Shown: positions 48,650 to 59,399 of the stretch, piece by piece
How the letters are laid out: each line of letters opens with the position of its first letter
How positions within the stretch are numbered: position 1 is the stretch's first letter
DNA from: Gentiana macrophylla
Taxonomy: Eukaryota; Streptophyta; Magnoliopsida; Gentianales; Gentianaceae
Assembly (NCBI GenBank): GCA_026214975.1
Contig: JAOBSW010000185.1
Coordinates: 25,411 to 89,410, forward strand
DNA length: 64,000 nt
Direction: 5' to 3'
Position numbers and translations under genes: made by a program
The notes under the pieces: generated by a model
The model's input: the letters and a program-made list of their open reading frames with translations, nothing else
Databases searched by the model: none
What the model was told of the DNA's origin: nothing

Positions 48650-49319
48650 AAATACTATAGTTTGCACATCGACTTATACATACAAACATCTTTTAACTCA
48701 TCATCGTAAATTCATAAAGAATAGTTTTCATGTAATAAAAGGCTGAAGGTATAACATTTTCTCTTTTATGCTTTTTCCTCCAGCAATTTATTTATTTATT
48801 TAATTTTGCACAACTTCATTGTTTGGAAAATGACCTCTTATGCTTATTCTGATTACCACAACATGTTTAATTGAACATTTTGGCGGACGCCCGGCGGAGT
48901 TTCGTTTTATGATCCCCAAAACCCCGTATCACGTAGGTCTCCGCGTACGGCTTAACCATTAAAGGTGACCCAACCTGGCATTCGTTCCACGAATCCTCAA
49001 ATTGAAATTGATAAGCCTCCAACCTCGGGAAGATGATTGATGTAGCAGACGGCTATATATACATGTGGAAAATCCGCCTGCCCCGAATGAAAATCCTTTG
49101 CATTCCCAAAGTATACATAGAAGTCGAGTAACTAATTTTATTAACTAATATTCTATTGATTTTAACATTTCTGCTACTCATGACCTGATATGTTTCAATA
49201 AACCTGTTTGGTTATTGATGGTTGTTCTTATTTTGTAGATTTGTCTCAGAAATGGCTAATTTGTCCGACCTTCATACGACATGCTATCAGGAAATATGAA
49301 ATAGGCTGAAAAAGCTTGA

Positions 49320-50660
49320 AGATTTCACGCCCAGCTAGAAACATATCCAAATCTTTGCGTGCAGCTACTAGGAGAATTATTTTGAGGAGTCTAAGGATTC
49401 TGGCTTAGCGGACCAGCATAAAGTACTTTCAAATCGAGGAGATGATGGCAATGATGATGTCGGTAGGTTATATGGATTTGGTTGATTGTGAATCCAATTG
49501 CGGAAGCTGTGAAAGTTCCAAAGTTTAAAAGCAAGAAGTGCTTGAATCATTAGGATGGTTGATGTGTGCCAAAGAAGATGGTAGCATGAGCCTGCTAGAT
49601 CCTTTTACGAGGCACCGAGATTCCTTACTTACATCAAAACACCTTTCCCGAGAATGTGAGTAGCGGATGCATCCATGTGTTTTTATCAAGATGGTCCCGC
49701 TCATCAAGGCCAAGTGAGACTTGGGACTTCGTTTGATGGTCATAGCTGATGGTGGTGGAAATTTAGCTTTTTGAAGGCCAGGGACAAAGCATGGAACTTG
49801 ATCAAGGGCCGAGGTGGGGCGTTTATTGATGTTATTATGCACCATGGCGGTAGACAATTTGTGCCTTCGGTGATCGGCAATAGTTTAGGTCTTCAAGTTT
49901 TCGAATGTGATAAACACTGTGAAGTAGATTGGTCGTGTAATTGCATATTTTATGCCAAAAATCTGGCTTCAGATTATTTTAAAAAAGGCCTTTTTAATGA
50001 ACTAAGTAAACTCACCCCCAACACGCAAATATATACGTCAAAACTAGCCTTATTGACTCGTTGCTCCTTTATTACAAAGAAAAGCCCACGATTTGAGTTC
50101 CGGATGGTTTGTCTTATATCACTAATAAATTTCATGTGTATGAAATTGATATAGTGATAGGGGACATGGAAAGAGATACATAGCACCGGAAGCGTGGTTG
50201 TCTTAGATTTGAGTTCTGAGTCCGCCCCATCATTATGGATTGCCTCAAGATTTCACTGGAGCGGTAATCAAAGCCAATCATATTTATTTCACCGTGTTGA
50301 TTGGGAATATTATTACTTTGAAGAGGCCAAAGGCAGTGGCATGGACCTTTGGTAGCATCCTCGTTTGGAAAGCGGGAACCGTCGAGCGGTTTGTCGAGGA
50401 AACCCGTTTGTTATTACCGCTTCTCCATCCACTGGATTACTCCATTGTTTTAGTGCGACTCACATGTGGCTTCCGTTCAAACATTGTAAAGGTGTCTGTC
50501 TATATGGAAAATTTGCTTTTTATAAATTATTAATAGAGTACGTATGTTTATGAATGTATTTATTTATTACTCAGCTAAATTACAAATGTTTTTGAAGTGT
50601 GTTGTTTTTTCAAGTATGCATATGGTCTTATCTTTTGGAGGTTGAATTATGAATCTTTTG
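49320..50660 (+). pseudogene. DUF295 remnant, inverted third copy
   Basis: The plus-strand sequence matches the reverse complement of about 42100-43270. It is the best preserved of the three. The frame 49771-50154 reads FLKARDKAWNLIKGRGGAF then IDVIMHHGGRQFVPSVIGNS and GLQVFECD, the W-x-x-L...F-x-D-V-x-x-x-x-G-x-F-Y-A-like part of DUF295. A later segment near 50130-50180 has KFHVYEI-like sequence read across shifts. The frame 50240-50533 begins LPQDFTGAVIKANHIYFT, matching the family P-x-N-x-IYFTDD motif. Stops between segments mean no intact protein. The match ends at about 50655 with GCATATGGTCTTATC, the mirror of 42140. Confidence 0.65.
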
Positions 50661-50749
50661 CTATAGGAGGTGGTAGGTAGCTGTTGATTTTGTGCTTTGT
50701 TGGCTGACTCTGCTAATAGAGATCAAGTGACTACCGTTGTCACCCCAAA

Positions 50750-52362
50750 CCAATTGGGTGCTAGTAAAGAGAGCATAACTTTGTTTCACTTTAACCACGC
50801 CCGCCTCAAGTGTGGGCCTCTAGCTGAGGTGTGCCAGCCTAGGCACGCAAAGCCAGGGCATCAAACTAAACCCGACAAGACAAAGAGCCCCGAGCACTTG
50901 CACAATATAAGCCCGGAGCCGGGAGTTTGATCCCATGACCTCACTTCCAGATACCGTATTAGGATCTGGCGCTTACCGTTTATACTAAAACCAATTTATG
51001 TTAGTAAAGAAACAATTTTATTTCATTCAACACGTCCGCCAGTGTAGAGCTTCTATGACGAACTTTCTGCTGTCGAACCGCATAAAGGCAAGACAAAGCG
51101 GTCAACCAAATAATAGGCCCAACACTTGCACAATATAGCGGGAACGAGGTTTGATCCATGACCTCCAGCTCGATACTGCATATTAGGATCAAAGCGCTTA
51201 CCGTTGTACTAAAACCAAGCCGGTATTAAGTAAAGGCGCCAACTTTATTTTAATTAACCACGCCCCCACAAGTGTGGGCCTCACAACAAGAGCTGTGCCA
51301 TCGAGGCACGCAAAGGCAAGACTCAACCGAATTGACGAAGCGAAATAGGCCCCAACACTTGCAGCGGTATAAGCCGGGGGCAGGGTTTGATCAGCATGAC
51401 CTCGCGCTCAGATACCATATTAGGTAGCTTACAGTTTGTACTAAAACCAATTGGTTTTTAGTAAAGAAACAAATTTATTTCGCCTTTATACTTTCCCGCA
51501 AGTGTGACTCTGTAACTGGGTTGCTGGCGTCCAAGGCACACAAAGGCAAGACCAAACCAGGTCTGACAAATAAATAGGCCCAGGCTTACTTGCACAATAT
51601 AGCTTGAGGCAGGTTTTGATCCCGTAACCTCCGGCTCCGATACCGTATTAGGATCAAGCGGCTTACCCGTTGTATCTAAAGGCGAATTTGGGTTTAGTAC
51701 AGCGGTAGCTTTTGATCTGTATAGCTGCTCAGGCGGAAGATGGGTAAATCAACCCTGGCTTACTGATTATAATGTCTTACGGCATGAAATGTTGGGCCTG
51801 TTGTTTGTTGGCCTGGTTTGGTCTTGTCGTAACGTAATGCACGATAGCGCGACCTACAGAAACCTTAACGAGAAGAAATGTTAAAGGAATAAAGATGCGC
51901 CTTCACTAACACTAAGTGGTGTTAAGCAAAGGCGCTCTTATATTTCCTTATATCACTTTTAACCGCCCTTTATAGTGTGGGCCTACTATAACAGCTTACA
52001 GGCTTGCTTGGCACACAAAGGCATATAAATGGCACACATTACAAGGCCAACAAAGAAGGCCCAACGCACCCATGATATAATTGGAAAGCGATGTTGGGGC
52101 GAGGATTGATCCCGTGACCTCGACTTTGATACCGTAATAGGATCAGGCGCTTACGGGTTATGCTAAAACCAATTGGTGCTAGTAAAGGCGCAACTTTATT
52201 TCACTATAACCGCCATCAGAGTGTGGGCCCTCTAACAAATTTTGTACCAAATAGGCTAAGAACTAAGACAAGCAGGCCGACAAGACAAAGAGGCCCACCG
52301 CTTGCCTGATATAAGCGAGGGAACCAGGGTTTGATCCAGCGACCATCCCGCTCCGATGCATA
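50750..52362. repeat. Tandem array of tRNA-like SINE units (about 7 units of about 230 bp)
   Basis: Units start about every 215-250 bp at 50750, 50995, 51220, 51452, 51686, 51915 and 52173. On the minus strand each unit has a box-A-like TTTAGTA-AACGGTAAGC segment, then ACCGTATTAGGATC in complement, a box-B-like GGGATCAAACC, then TTGTGCAAGTG, and ends near TTTACTA. Typical plus-strand words are AAGTGTGGGCCTC, CACTTGCACAATATA and TTTGATCCCATGACCTC. The fifth unit (51686-51905) lies in the opposite orientation. Direct joining without visible target duplications between units suggests expansion by unequal exchange after the first insertion. There is no coding sequence; open frames at 50697-51192 are incidental. 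Confidence 0.85.
51686..51905 (+). mobile_element. Inverted unit of the SINE array
   Basis: It reads in the plus direction GGGTTTAGTACAGCGGTAGC, then GGGTAAATCAACC, ATGTTGGGCCTG and GGTCTTGTCGT, which is the complement order of the neighbouring units. Its box B is weakened. It faces the unit at 51452-51685 head to head. Confidence 0.75.
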
Positions 52363-54290
52363 TCTATTATTTCAAACTTAATTGCTTCTTGATTTAAACA
52401 TTATTGTAGTGATTTGGGTTGTGGGTTGATAGATTATGTGTGGTTGTGAGGAGGGGGCTTGGTGATTTGGGGGGTGAGCAGTTGGTTACTTCTTTGTGAG
52501 GTGAGTCGTGATTGAGGTTGGTTGCCTTTTTAAAAGCCTTAATTTTGCTTCTTAGCACATGCTTTTTCGATGGTTAGAGTCAAGCCATCGCCACGTATCC
52601 TGCTCAGGAGAATGATCTCACTTGTAAGTAAATAGAAACAAGGTCGATGAATATAAAGCGGGCTGGCCGCCTTAGCGCCAGACTGAGCCACCCCTTGAGC
52701 GGCTCGAGACTAAGCGGAGGTCGGGAGGGTTATTTCGAGGTCGGGAAAGCGGCTTGAATAGCTCATCGCCGAGACCGACAAAGCTTTCCTTATCTTGATA
52801 TTTGGCATGTGCCTATGTAATGGGATAAACATGGAAAGAATCTCCTGATTACTAGGACTGACTGATCCTGGTAATGCAATTATAACCATTAATTATCTCT
52901 AAGTATAGGGGTTACTCAAATTAATCCTTAGGGTTAGGAAATGAAATCCTAGATACTTGCGAGGACAAGAAGTAGGAGGCGGGCCTTTTTATAATCAAAC
53001 TCTAAGGAACTTCGAAGCACAGGTCCGTTAAGCACATTGAATCACGTAAGCAACTTGAGAGAAACTAACTATCGAGGCTAGGTCAAAATCATCCCAATCA
53101 CTGTCCCGTTGTTAGGAGGTTCTTGATAAAATCGTCGTTAAAGTAATTTAGGCCCGGATCGTATACTTGCAGCGGTATCGACAGCAATCAATTAATGGCT
53201 AGAAGTAGGAACCTCTTTTCAACGTTCATCAAGAATTGTAATGCTTCCATCAAGTGTGGAGATACAAAGATGTTTAAAAAGTAGAGATCGTTATTAAAAT
53301 ATAATGTTAGGACACAATTACTTGAATTAACTTTATTTGCTTTGTTTCTTTTCAAAAGAAACTTTTACGGATAGGGAAAACACACGCTTTGACACCTCTC
53401 GGCTGTGGCTCGAATGTGACCTTAGGGTCGCAATCTCGATGATTGTGGGCTAATGCTTATTAGATTGCTTTGTTTATATTTCTCTATTCCTATTATTAGT
53501 TTCCAGGTCTAGTAGCACGATCTGTGACCATTTGATTCTGCTCCTGGATTTCGAGAGTGGGTTTTATTGCTCTGAGAGCAACCATTATGTCATCTCACCA
53601 AAGGAAATTCATACGTTAGTTTTCTAAGTGAGGCCCCAATTTAAAAACAATATAGTAAGCTACTGATTGAATGGCGTTTAGAAGATGTATTGATTTTGGG
53701 AGTATGAAAAGGTGTCGAGGACGTACCGGCTGAGTGAAGTGAAGTGATAGTGAATATGAAATTGAATTATTTTTAGTTTTGTGGAAAATCAGGCGTAATT
53801 CGACTTTCAAATTCATTCTTGAAATGTCTTTTATCAAAATTATGTTTTTATAGTTATTTTTGCTGATATCTTTCGTATTGTGTCGTTTAAGACTCTTATC
53901 CCAAAACAATAATTCTATTAGATAGGTACACACATTTGATCCATGACCAACCTAAAATTTGTGATGAGAAAAGCAATTTAGTTGCAAAATAATACTCCTC
54001 CGTATTCTTTTGACGATCGGCTTTTAAATTAAGCTTTGTATTTATTTATCTGTCGTTTCAATCTAAATCTGACATTTATTATTTTTTCCTCTTTACCCTT
54101 CATTTTAATAACCCAAATATTGATACAATTTTCCATACACAATGAGTGAAAAACAATTTTGTTATTTCGCTTTTTCAAACACATTAATCATTTTTAATCA
54201 CTGCGAATCTTCTATCGACGGATAAAAACACGGAGGGAGTAATAAATAAATAACTTTACATCAAATATAAAGTGAAGCGTGTCAAATAAA
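52363..54290. other. Unassigned sequence between the SINE array and block B2
   Basis: No gene is recognised. A GC-richer part at about 52560-53200 has coding-like composition but no readable domain. The minus-strand frame 53616-53933 is AT-rich and lacks a domain. GTATACTTGCAGCGGTATCG near 53163 shares the words TTGCAGCGGTAT with the third SINE unit (51360). Confidence 0.45.
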
Positions 54291-54292
54291 CC

Positions 54293-54500
54293 AACTGAAA
54301 TATATGGCTGTTACTTAGTTTAGTAACCAATGGGATTATAAAAACCGACTTTTATAAAGCGGTTTCATAACTGGAATTGCTGTTAGTTTAGTAACCGTGA
54401 AATATATGGTAGTTACTTAGTTTAGTAACCAATGTGATTATAAGTAAACCTACTTTTATAAAAGCGGTTTTATAAGTGGAATAGCGGTTAGTTTATAGCT
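54293..54500. repeat. Tandem duplication of about 110 bp
   Basis: Two copies, at about 54293-54405 and 54406-54500, share GAAATATATGG, GTTACTTAGTTTAGTAACCA and ACTTTTATAAA-GCGGTTT. The duplicated unit contains a short internal palindrome, GTTACT...AGTAAC. It lies just upstream of an exon-like region and might act on it, but nothing shows that directly. Confidence 0.85.
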
Positions 54501-54570
54501 GAAATAGGTATAAAAGAGTTGATTTACTTCAAAAGAGTCCCTGTGTTGTCACTTCATTTTTAAAAATCCT

Positions 54571-55060
54571 GTGTTTTCTTGGCTCCACGTTACCAAAATC
54601 TTCATCACAGATCGGTCAAACTACTACAAATCCGAATCAGGTTGCTCGAGAATGGATCAAGCGGTCAAGCTCAAGAAAATCTTGCAAATCGAATCGTTGG
54701 CTCGAGAATGGATCAAATGGTCAAGCTCAAGAAAATCCTCAAGTGCAGACAAGTCGAGGTGGCGGAAGGCACCTCGATTGTCTGAACATTGCTACTCGTG
54801 CAATGATGACTACTACACCAAAAGGTATTAGAGTCATAATAATGACATACGCAAAAATACATTACGAACACAAGAAGTTGCACTTGCGATCCGCAGAAGG
54901 GTGGATGAGACTAGTAAGTTTGACTACATTGCAACCACTTGTGAAGAGGATGAGATATATGTGGTTGCATCAGCGATTTCGACTACAAGATTACACCAGG
55001 CATCTTGGTTGTTGGAAGCAGAGAACCATCCTAGAAGCATAAAGAACTACACATGGCGGT
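54571..55060 (+). other. Exon-like region, unrecognised, at the left edge of block B2
   Basis: Three plus-strand frames overlap: 54571-54831, 54579-54785 and 54743-55042. A third-frame reading near 54850-55040 gives TCEEDEIYVVASAISTTRLH followed by QASWLLEA, with ordinary amino-acid composition. A phrase is repeated inside (REWIKWSSSRKSS and a degraded earlier copy, about 54645-54690 and 54693-54745). Block B1 retains only the last part (ASWLLE, about 29961). It may be the 3' part of a real gene, disrupted by frameshifts. No family is recognised. Confidence 0.35.
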
Positions 55061-56463
55061 CAATTTCATAGTATTCAGTACTATTTGGCCTGCTATGACC
55101 CACATCATATCCTTTTATGTTCCGTTTACCTTTTGCTTCAAGACTAGTTACAAAGTAGTGAGAAATATATGCCAATATATGCGGAGGTTAGTTGGCATAT
55201 TATGATTGTTAAGTAAAGCAATTTGGGTCAAATTTTATGTCTTGGGCCTAATAATTTCCTTTAAGATCCCATGATGATTATTTTGTAATTTCTTAGTCGT
55301 GTCTCGGTTTTCTATATGGAATATTTAGTGATACAGCATGTTCCCTTATAAAGCTCTGTAGAAAATAATGGGGCTCTAATCGGTATGTGCACGTTAAGTG
55401 CTTGTTGTATCTGCTAAAGTCTGAAACCGCCTTTTATCGTGATGTGATGATTGGTTCTTCTTTGTGACCAAATTACTTGGATGAGTAGAGTCTATGCAGA
55501 TAACGGTATACACGTCCTCCTCAAGGCACCGTAGCCTGCTATTGGAGTGGGTGAGCTCTCATTGGGTAGTATTGTCAAAAAATGTTGGGTATAATTATTT
55601 ACACTTTACTTGGATATTATCTTTCACTTTTAAATTCTGTTCTTGATATAGTATATTTTGAATTCTCTTGTGTTGTGTTCTTGAACCATATATTATTGTG
55701 CAGGTATCGTCAATTTACTTCAACCCTCAATATAGGTTGAGTAGGCTTAGGGTGAGTAGGCTTATGGTCATAAGTAAATGTTAACAACAACTAAAACAAT
55801 GTAGTTTTTATATCATTGGAAGAAAACAGCTTATCCGTTAGATTTAATAGGTGTAGGTTTTTCACTAGAACATTTGCTAATAAGAAATAATTCTGAAAGG
55901 TTCTCAACAATTTGAATAAGTGGTGGATGTTTGGACAAAATTATCCCCATAACCCATTTTATTTGTTTAATGAAATAATTCTTTTTATAAAAATCAGATA
56001 TGTTTCACACATTTCTTAATATAAAAAATAAAACAATGCATTACCGATAATACGGTTGTGATTCGATATTATAGTGAAAGATGCGTATGATTATATAATA
56101 TCGTCCGTCCGGAATTCGCGTTTCCGGATGGTATGAATTTATATAAACAAGTTGCCGACTACCGAAACAAGTGGATACAATCTTGTAATTTTTGTTCCTA
56201 ACATGATCAAATCTCAAGCTCATTCTTATAGAATTTAAGCAGCAATTTGGCCTCTGACAGCCCCTCATAATGAGGCTAGAAATTTGCTTTTTTCTTTTGG
56301 GGTGCCTTTTTGCCTTTTTTCCCACATATCTCTAAGTTCAAAGTAACATCTTCAGACTAATCAAGATTAGTTAAAAGAGGGTGTGGGACGGATAGTGCTA
56401 CATGCATGTATTTGTCATCATAAATATATAGTGAGTGAAGTGGTGATTACGAAATTTGTGCTT

Positions 56464-56976
56464 CTAAAGTGCCTTAAACTCTTCCCTAGCCTTTAGTATC
56501 TTAGGAGTAACACTATTTGCTGGAGAAGCCGGGCATGATTCAGTGGAAGATGTGGAAAAGCGGACACGGCGCGATCCATCAGGCGGCGTCTTGTGCAATA
56601 ATGTTTCTCTTGAAGAACTTTTCTTCAGAACCCCTTTTCCTTTTGGTTCGTTATTATCGAAAACAAAAGCAGAAGTAACAGTGGAATGTGTATCGCTTAC
56701 GCTAAACCGGATCATCTCCAAAGGTAAATCATAGTAGAGGTTATTAGATGCATCCTCTCCCTTTTCATCTAATATTGCTGATGATCTCCATGACCCACAC
56801 TCGAACTTCTCCATTGAAAACCTCTTTGAAACTACATGTCCTGTTGTTTCTGATTCCTTGAAATTCATAATTTCTGCTGGTTGATGTTGATGCATTTTGG
56901 TTCTCATCTGCTTTGCCTTTCCAAAACCTGGTAGAAACAAGCACAATGCACCACATTTTTGATAAATCCTCCTCAA
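56464..56976 (-). CDS. Conserved plant protein of unknown function (B2 copy)
   Basis: A 170-residue minus-strand frame and the longest credible host open frame in the window. Features in order: CLFLPGFGKAK near residues 12-22, a basic Gln/His-rich linker, FSMEKFECGSW near 53-63 followed by SSAIL, an LYYDLPLEMIR motif near 79-89, TVTSAFVFD near 98-106, KGKGVLKKSSS near 113-123, RRVRFSTSS near 136-144, and a C terminus TPKILKAREEF. I recall plant proteins of this layout annotated only as uncharacterised; I do not give a name. No signal peptide or membrane segment is evident, and the Ser/basic-rich make-up suggests a soluble protein. The start is uncertain because coding-like sequence continues upstream in other frames (to about 57106). 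The last few residues differ from B1, where the frame ends EAHIS, probably through an indel here. The gene may still be expressed, or may be a pseudogene. Confidence 0.6.
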   Translation of the reverse strand: MRRIYQKCGALCLFLPGFGKAKQMRTKMHQHQPAEIMNFKESETTGHVVSKRFSMEKFECGSWRSSAILDEKGEDASNNLYYDLPLEMIRFSVSDTHSTVTSAFVFDNNEPKGKGVLKKSSSRETLLHKTPPDGSRRVRFSTSSTESCPASPANSVTPKILKAREEFKAL

Positions 56977-57106
56977 AATCGTAAATCGTTTGTTTCTGCT
57001 CGAATATTGTCTTTGTAATCCAACTCAATTTCGGTACCAGGCGAAGAACTGATGATACTTTCTTTGTTGCTCCCGTGTTGAGATAATTTAATGTTTTTGA
57101 GACCAA

Positions 57107-57700
57107 AGGTCAAGTCTTGGATGGGCGAGGCGCTCTTCCTTCGCCACATGACTTACTTCTACTCAGGCGAATCTCTCGTGTCGTTCCAGATTAGTAAGTG
57201 CGATTGAATGCTGACGATAAGAAGCATGGATTGGGAGAGACGACGTTTGAGTCAGATTTTGGATTCTTTCTCAATATATTCAAGTTCAATCCTTTTTCGG
57301 GATGAAGATGCTGAATTCAGGAGGCTGTAGCTGTAGAGTTTGGGCTTAGTAACAACAATATTGTTAGTTGTTGAATCTGTCAGAGATGGGATCAACAGAG
57401 ATTTGCTTCTCATCGGTTGCAATGAAATCTTTCTCTGTTATTTCAAGGAAGTCTTGAAGATCTGTAACTTCAATCAAAGACTCATATGCTTCTTTTAAAT
57501 CTCCCATGAAATCAAGACGACTATACTATGAAGATTGACTGGAAACCGAAAGGAGATGTGGATATTTTGGAGTACTAAGGCAATCTTTTAGAGGCTTTTA
57601 AGGAGGGCTCCAGGAAAATAGAATGAGTAGGAAAGTGGATGGCATGTTGTCAGTAAGTATTTAGTGCTTGCCATGATTTCTTCTCAATCAATCAATTGAC
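57107..57700. other. Upstream region of the unknown gene, shared with B1
   Basis: This aligns with about 39000-39620. On the minus strand it would be the 5' end of the gene at 56464-56976. It holds short coding-like stretches (TDLQDF-equivalent near 57440-57480) that do not form one frame, and could represent a 5' exon, untranslated leader or intron. No promoter element can be named with confidence. Confidence 0.35.
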
Positions 57701-58417
57701 CTATGATTCTGTTATAACTGCTTATTTTATGTTCAAGTATTTGTACACAGAGTTTATCTACACAAATGATTGAAACCAGGCCATGTTTATAATGAACAAA
57801 TAAAATAGAAACATAATAGTAATAATAATACAAACCATTGGGTTCAGTTTATGTGACTTTTTTATGGATACGATGTGTGTCTCAATCACTCGTTATTTTA
57901 TTAGGAAAAAATTGAATGTGCACGACAAATATTTTTGCATATATATTTTATTTTCCAATTTTATCTCTTGAAATATATTTTTAGCACTTATTCTGACCGC
58001 TCTCAAATTTAGACAAAGGGTTGGAAATTTTATGCCTAAATTTGGGTCTTAAGGTATAACTGTGCTCTCTGACAGAGTGTAGGGTCTACGAAATGCTCAA
58101 TATCGACTCAAATTAAGTTAGAATAGTCAACCACATTATGACTCATGTTGGATCGAATAATGTGTGTTGTGTGAAAAAATACTCGTATTACGATGGGTTG
58201 ATAGGTAGTAGATAACATATCTTTGGTAAGGGTGGTATTATTTGCACCCACTCGTTCTACCAGCACACCTCACCTACCGGTACACCGTACCGTTTTCACA
58301 AAATCGAATTTGTGAAACTCGGTTCTAGAGCTGACGGACGTTTTCTAGGCTATACAATCATTACGGCGATTATGCGGGTCAAATTGTAGTGCTAGTCACA
58401 GTGAGTCAGGTCGTATC

Positions 58418-58607
58418 TATTGAAACCAAAGGGGATCGAAGAAAAAAGGGCAAAAGTTGACCTTATTTTATTATTCTTTCTTAATGAATTACAGAATGTA
58501 TTTTCCTTTATATACTAGTAGGAAATAAAATACAGGAAAAAATAGAAAATAATAAGGAAGTAATAAAATGTAAAATGTAATGTTTTATAAACATATAATT
58601 TGCAATA
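58418..58607 (-). repeat. Copia-3 3' LTR
   Basis: 190 bp, from TATTGAAACC to TTTGCAATA. It differs from the 5' LTR mainly by one-base or two-base indels in G and A runs near its start and middle. Confidence 0.95.
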
Positions 58608-58619
58608 CCCCCTCAAGTT

Positions 58620-59340
58620 GGGATGGTATGAATATCTTTGGCATGGAAAGCATCAAGAGCCTTGTGTAAATTTGGACCATCAAGGGCCTTTGTAAAAACA
58701 ATCGACCATTTGTTGAAAGGTGGAAATGGGAACAACAACGGCCAGTTGAACATTCTCACGACATGGCAATCAACCCACATATGCCGTTCGTTCATGAAAC
58801 CTTGGGTTGGATGCTATATACCTGGCCTCTCGATTGTCCTGTCTGAGCAATGGTGAGGAACTTGTACACTGCAAATCTGCCGGTGAAATTTAAACCCTTT
58901 GTATTTACGCTATTCTTTGCCATGGCTCTGTATTCACTTTCATTGAACTCTGAGACAACGTATTACGCTTCTTTGCTTTCCAAGATACCAGGACTTCCCG
59001 AGAACAAACAATAACCGATTCTTGATTTTGAGTCTCGGACAACACCTTGTCGAATGGAGTGAATGCACAAGGAAAAAAGCGCTTAGCGGCTATAAAGAGT
59101 CCTGTCAGGATGCCTTTTGATGTATTTGAGGACTCATAAGCTGCTGTAGATGATTGTGATGAGGAGCATCCACAAATTAGCAGTGTTGCCGGCATAAGCT
59201 ATATCAGTCAGAGAATGTAGATACAAGAGCTTCGACAAAGCATGCAGTAGAGGAATGATCGAGCGGCGAGGAGAATCTCCATGTTGTAAACTATGCTTGG
59301 TATCCATAGGAGATGCCACTAGTTTGCCCCAAACATCCAA
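58620..59340 (-). pseudogene. Copia-3 RNase H remnant
   Basis: Minus-strand fragments match the copia RNase H: VSWKAKKRNTLSQSSMK (about 58935-58985), the LLYLHSLTDIAYAG linker (about 59165-59240, DADWA-like part shifted), and the C terminus ERHMWVDCHVV with KALDGPNLH (58613-58795). H-I-x-V/I-D-C-H is the usual conserved end of the family. Frames change between segments. Confidence 0.85.
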
Positions 59341-59399
59341 AATCTTCCAACAAATTTAATACATACTTTCTTTGAGAAATGACCGAGGCTGTGTGGTTC

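Larger units (their letters stand above)
42060..49310. repeat. Segmental duplication block A, copy A2
   Basis: Second copy of 7410-13640 in the same orientation, with similar order of landmarks. It contains a LINE insertion (46888-48649) absent from A1 and lacks the A1 insertion at 11982. It is uninterrupted at the Copia-1 site (about 42035-42075). The stretch 43500-46880 is AT-rich without a recognisable gene; parts at 44080-44780 have reiterated GC patches whose origin is unclear. Confidence 0.85.
54994..58215. repeat. Segmental duplication block B, copy B2
   Basis: This uninterrupted copy matches B1 pieces at 29957-30288, 31373-32734 and 38636-40393. It gives the empty sites for the MULE (about 55318) and Copia-2 (about 56753). 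It contains a stretch at 56137-56281 not present in B1. Similarity ends at about 58200, next to Copia-3, where B1 meets a CACTA-like end. Confidence 0.9.

Noticed and set aside
50750..52362. CRISPR-like array
   Set aside because: Units are about 230 bp, diverged and joined without unique spacers, in a plant genome. They carry pol III-like boxes and fit SINE units.
53616..53933. 105-codon minus-strand open frame
   Set aside because: AT-rich composition, no recognisable motif, no second copy and no nearby gene structure.
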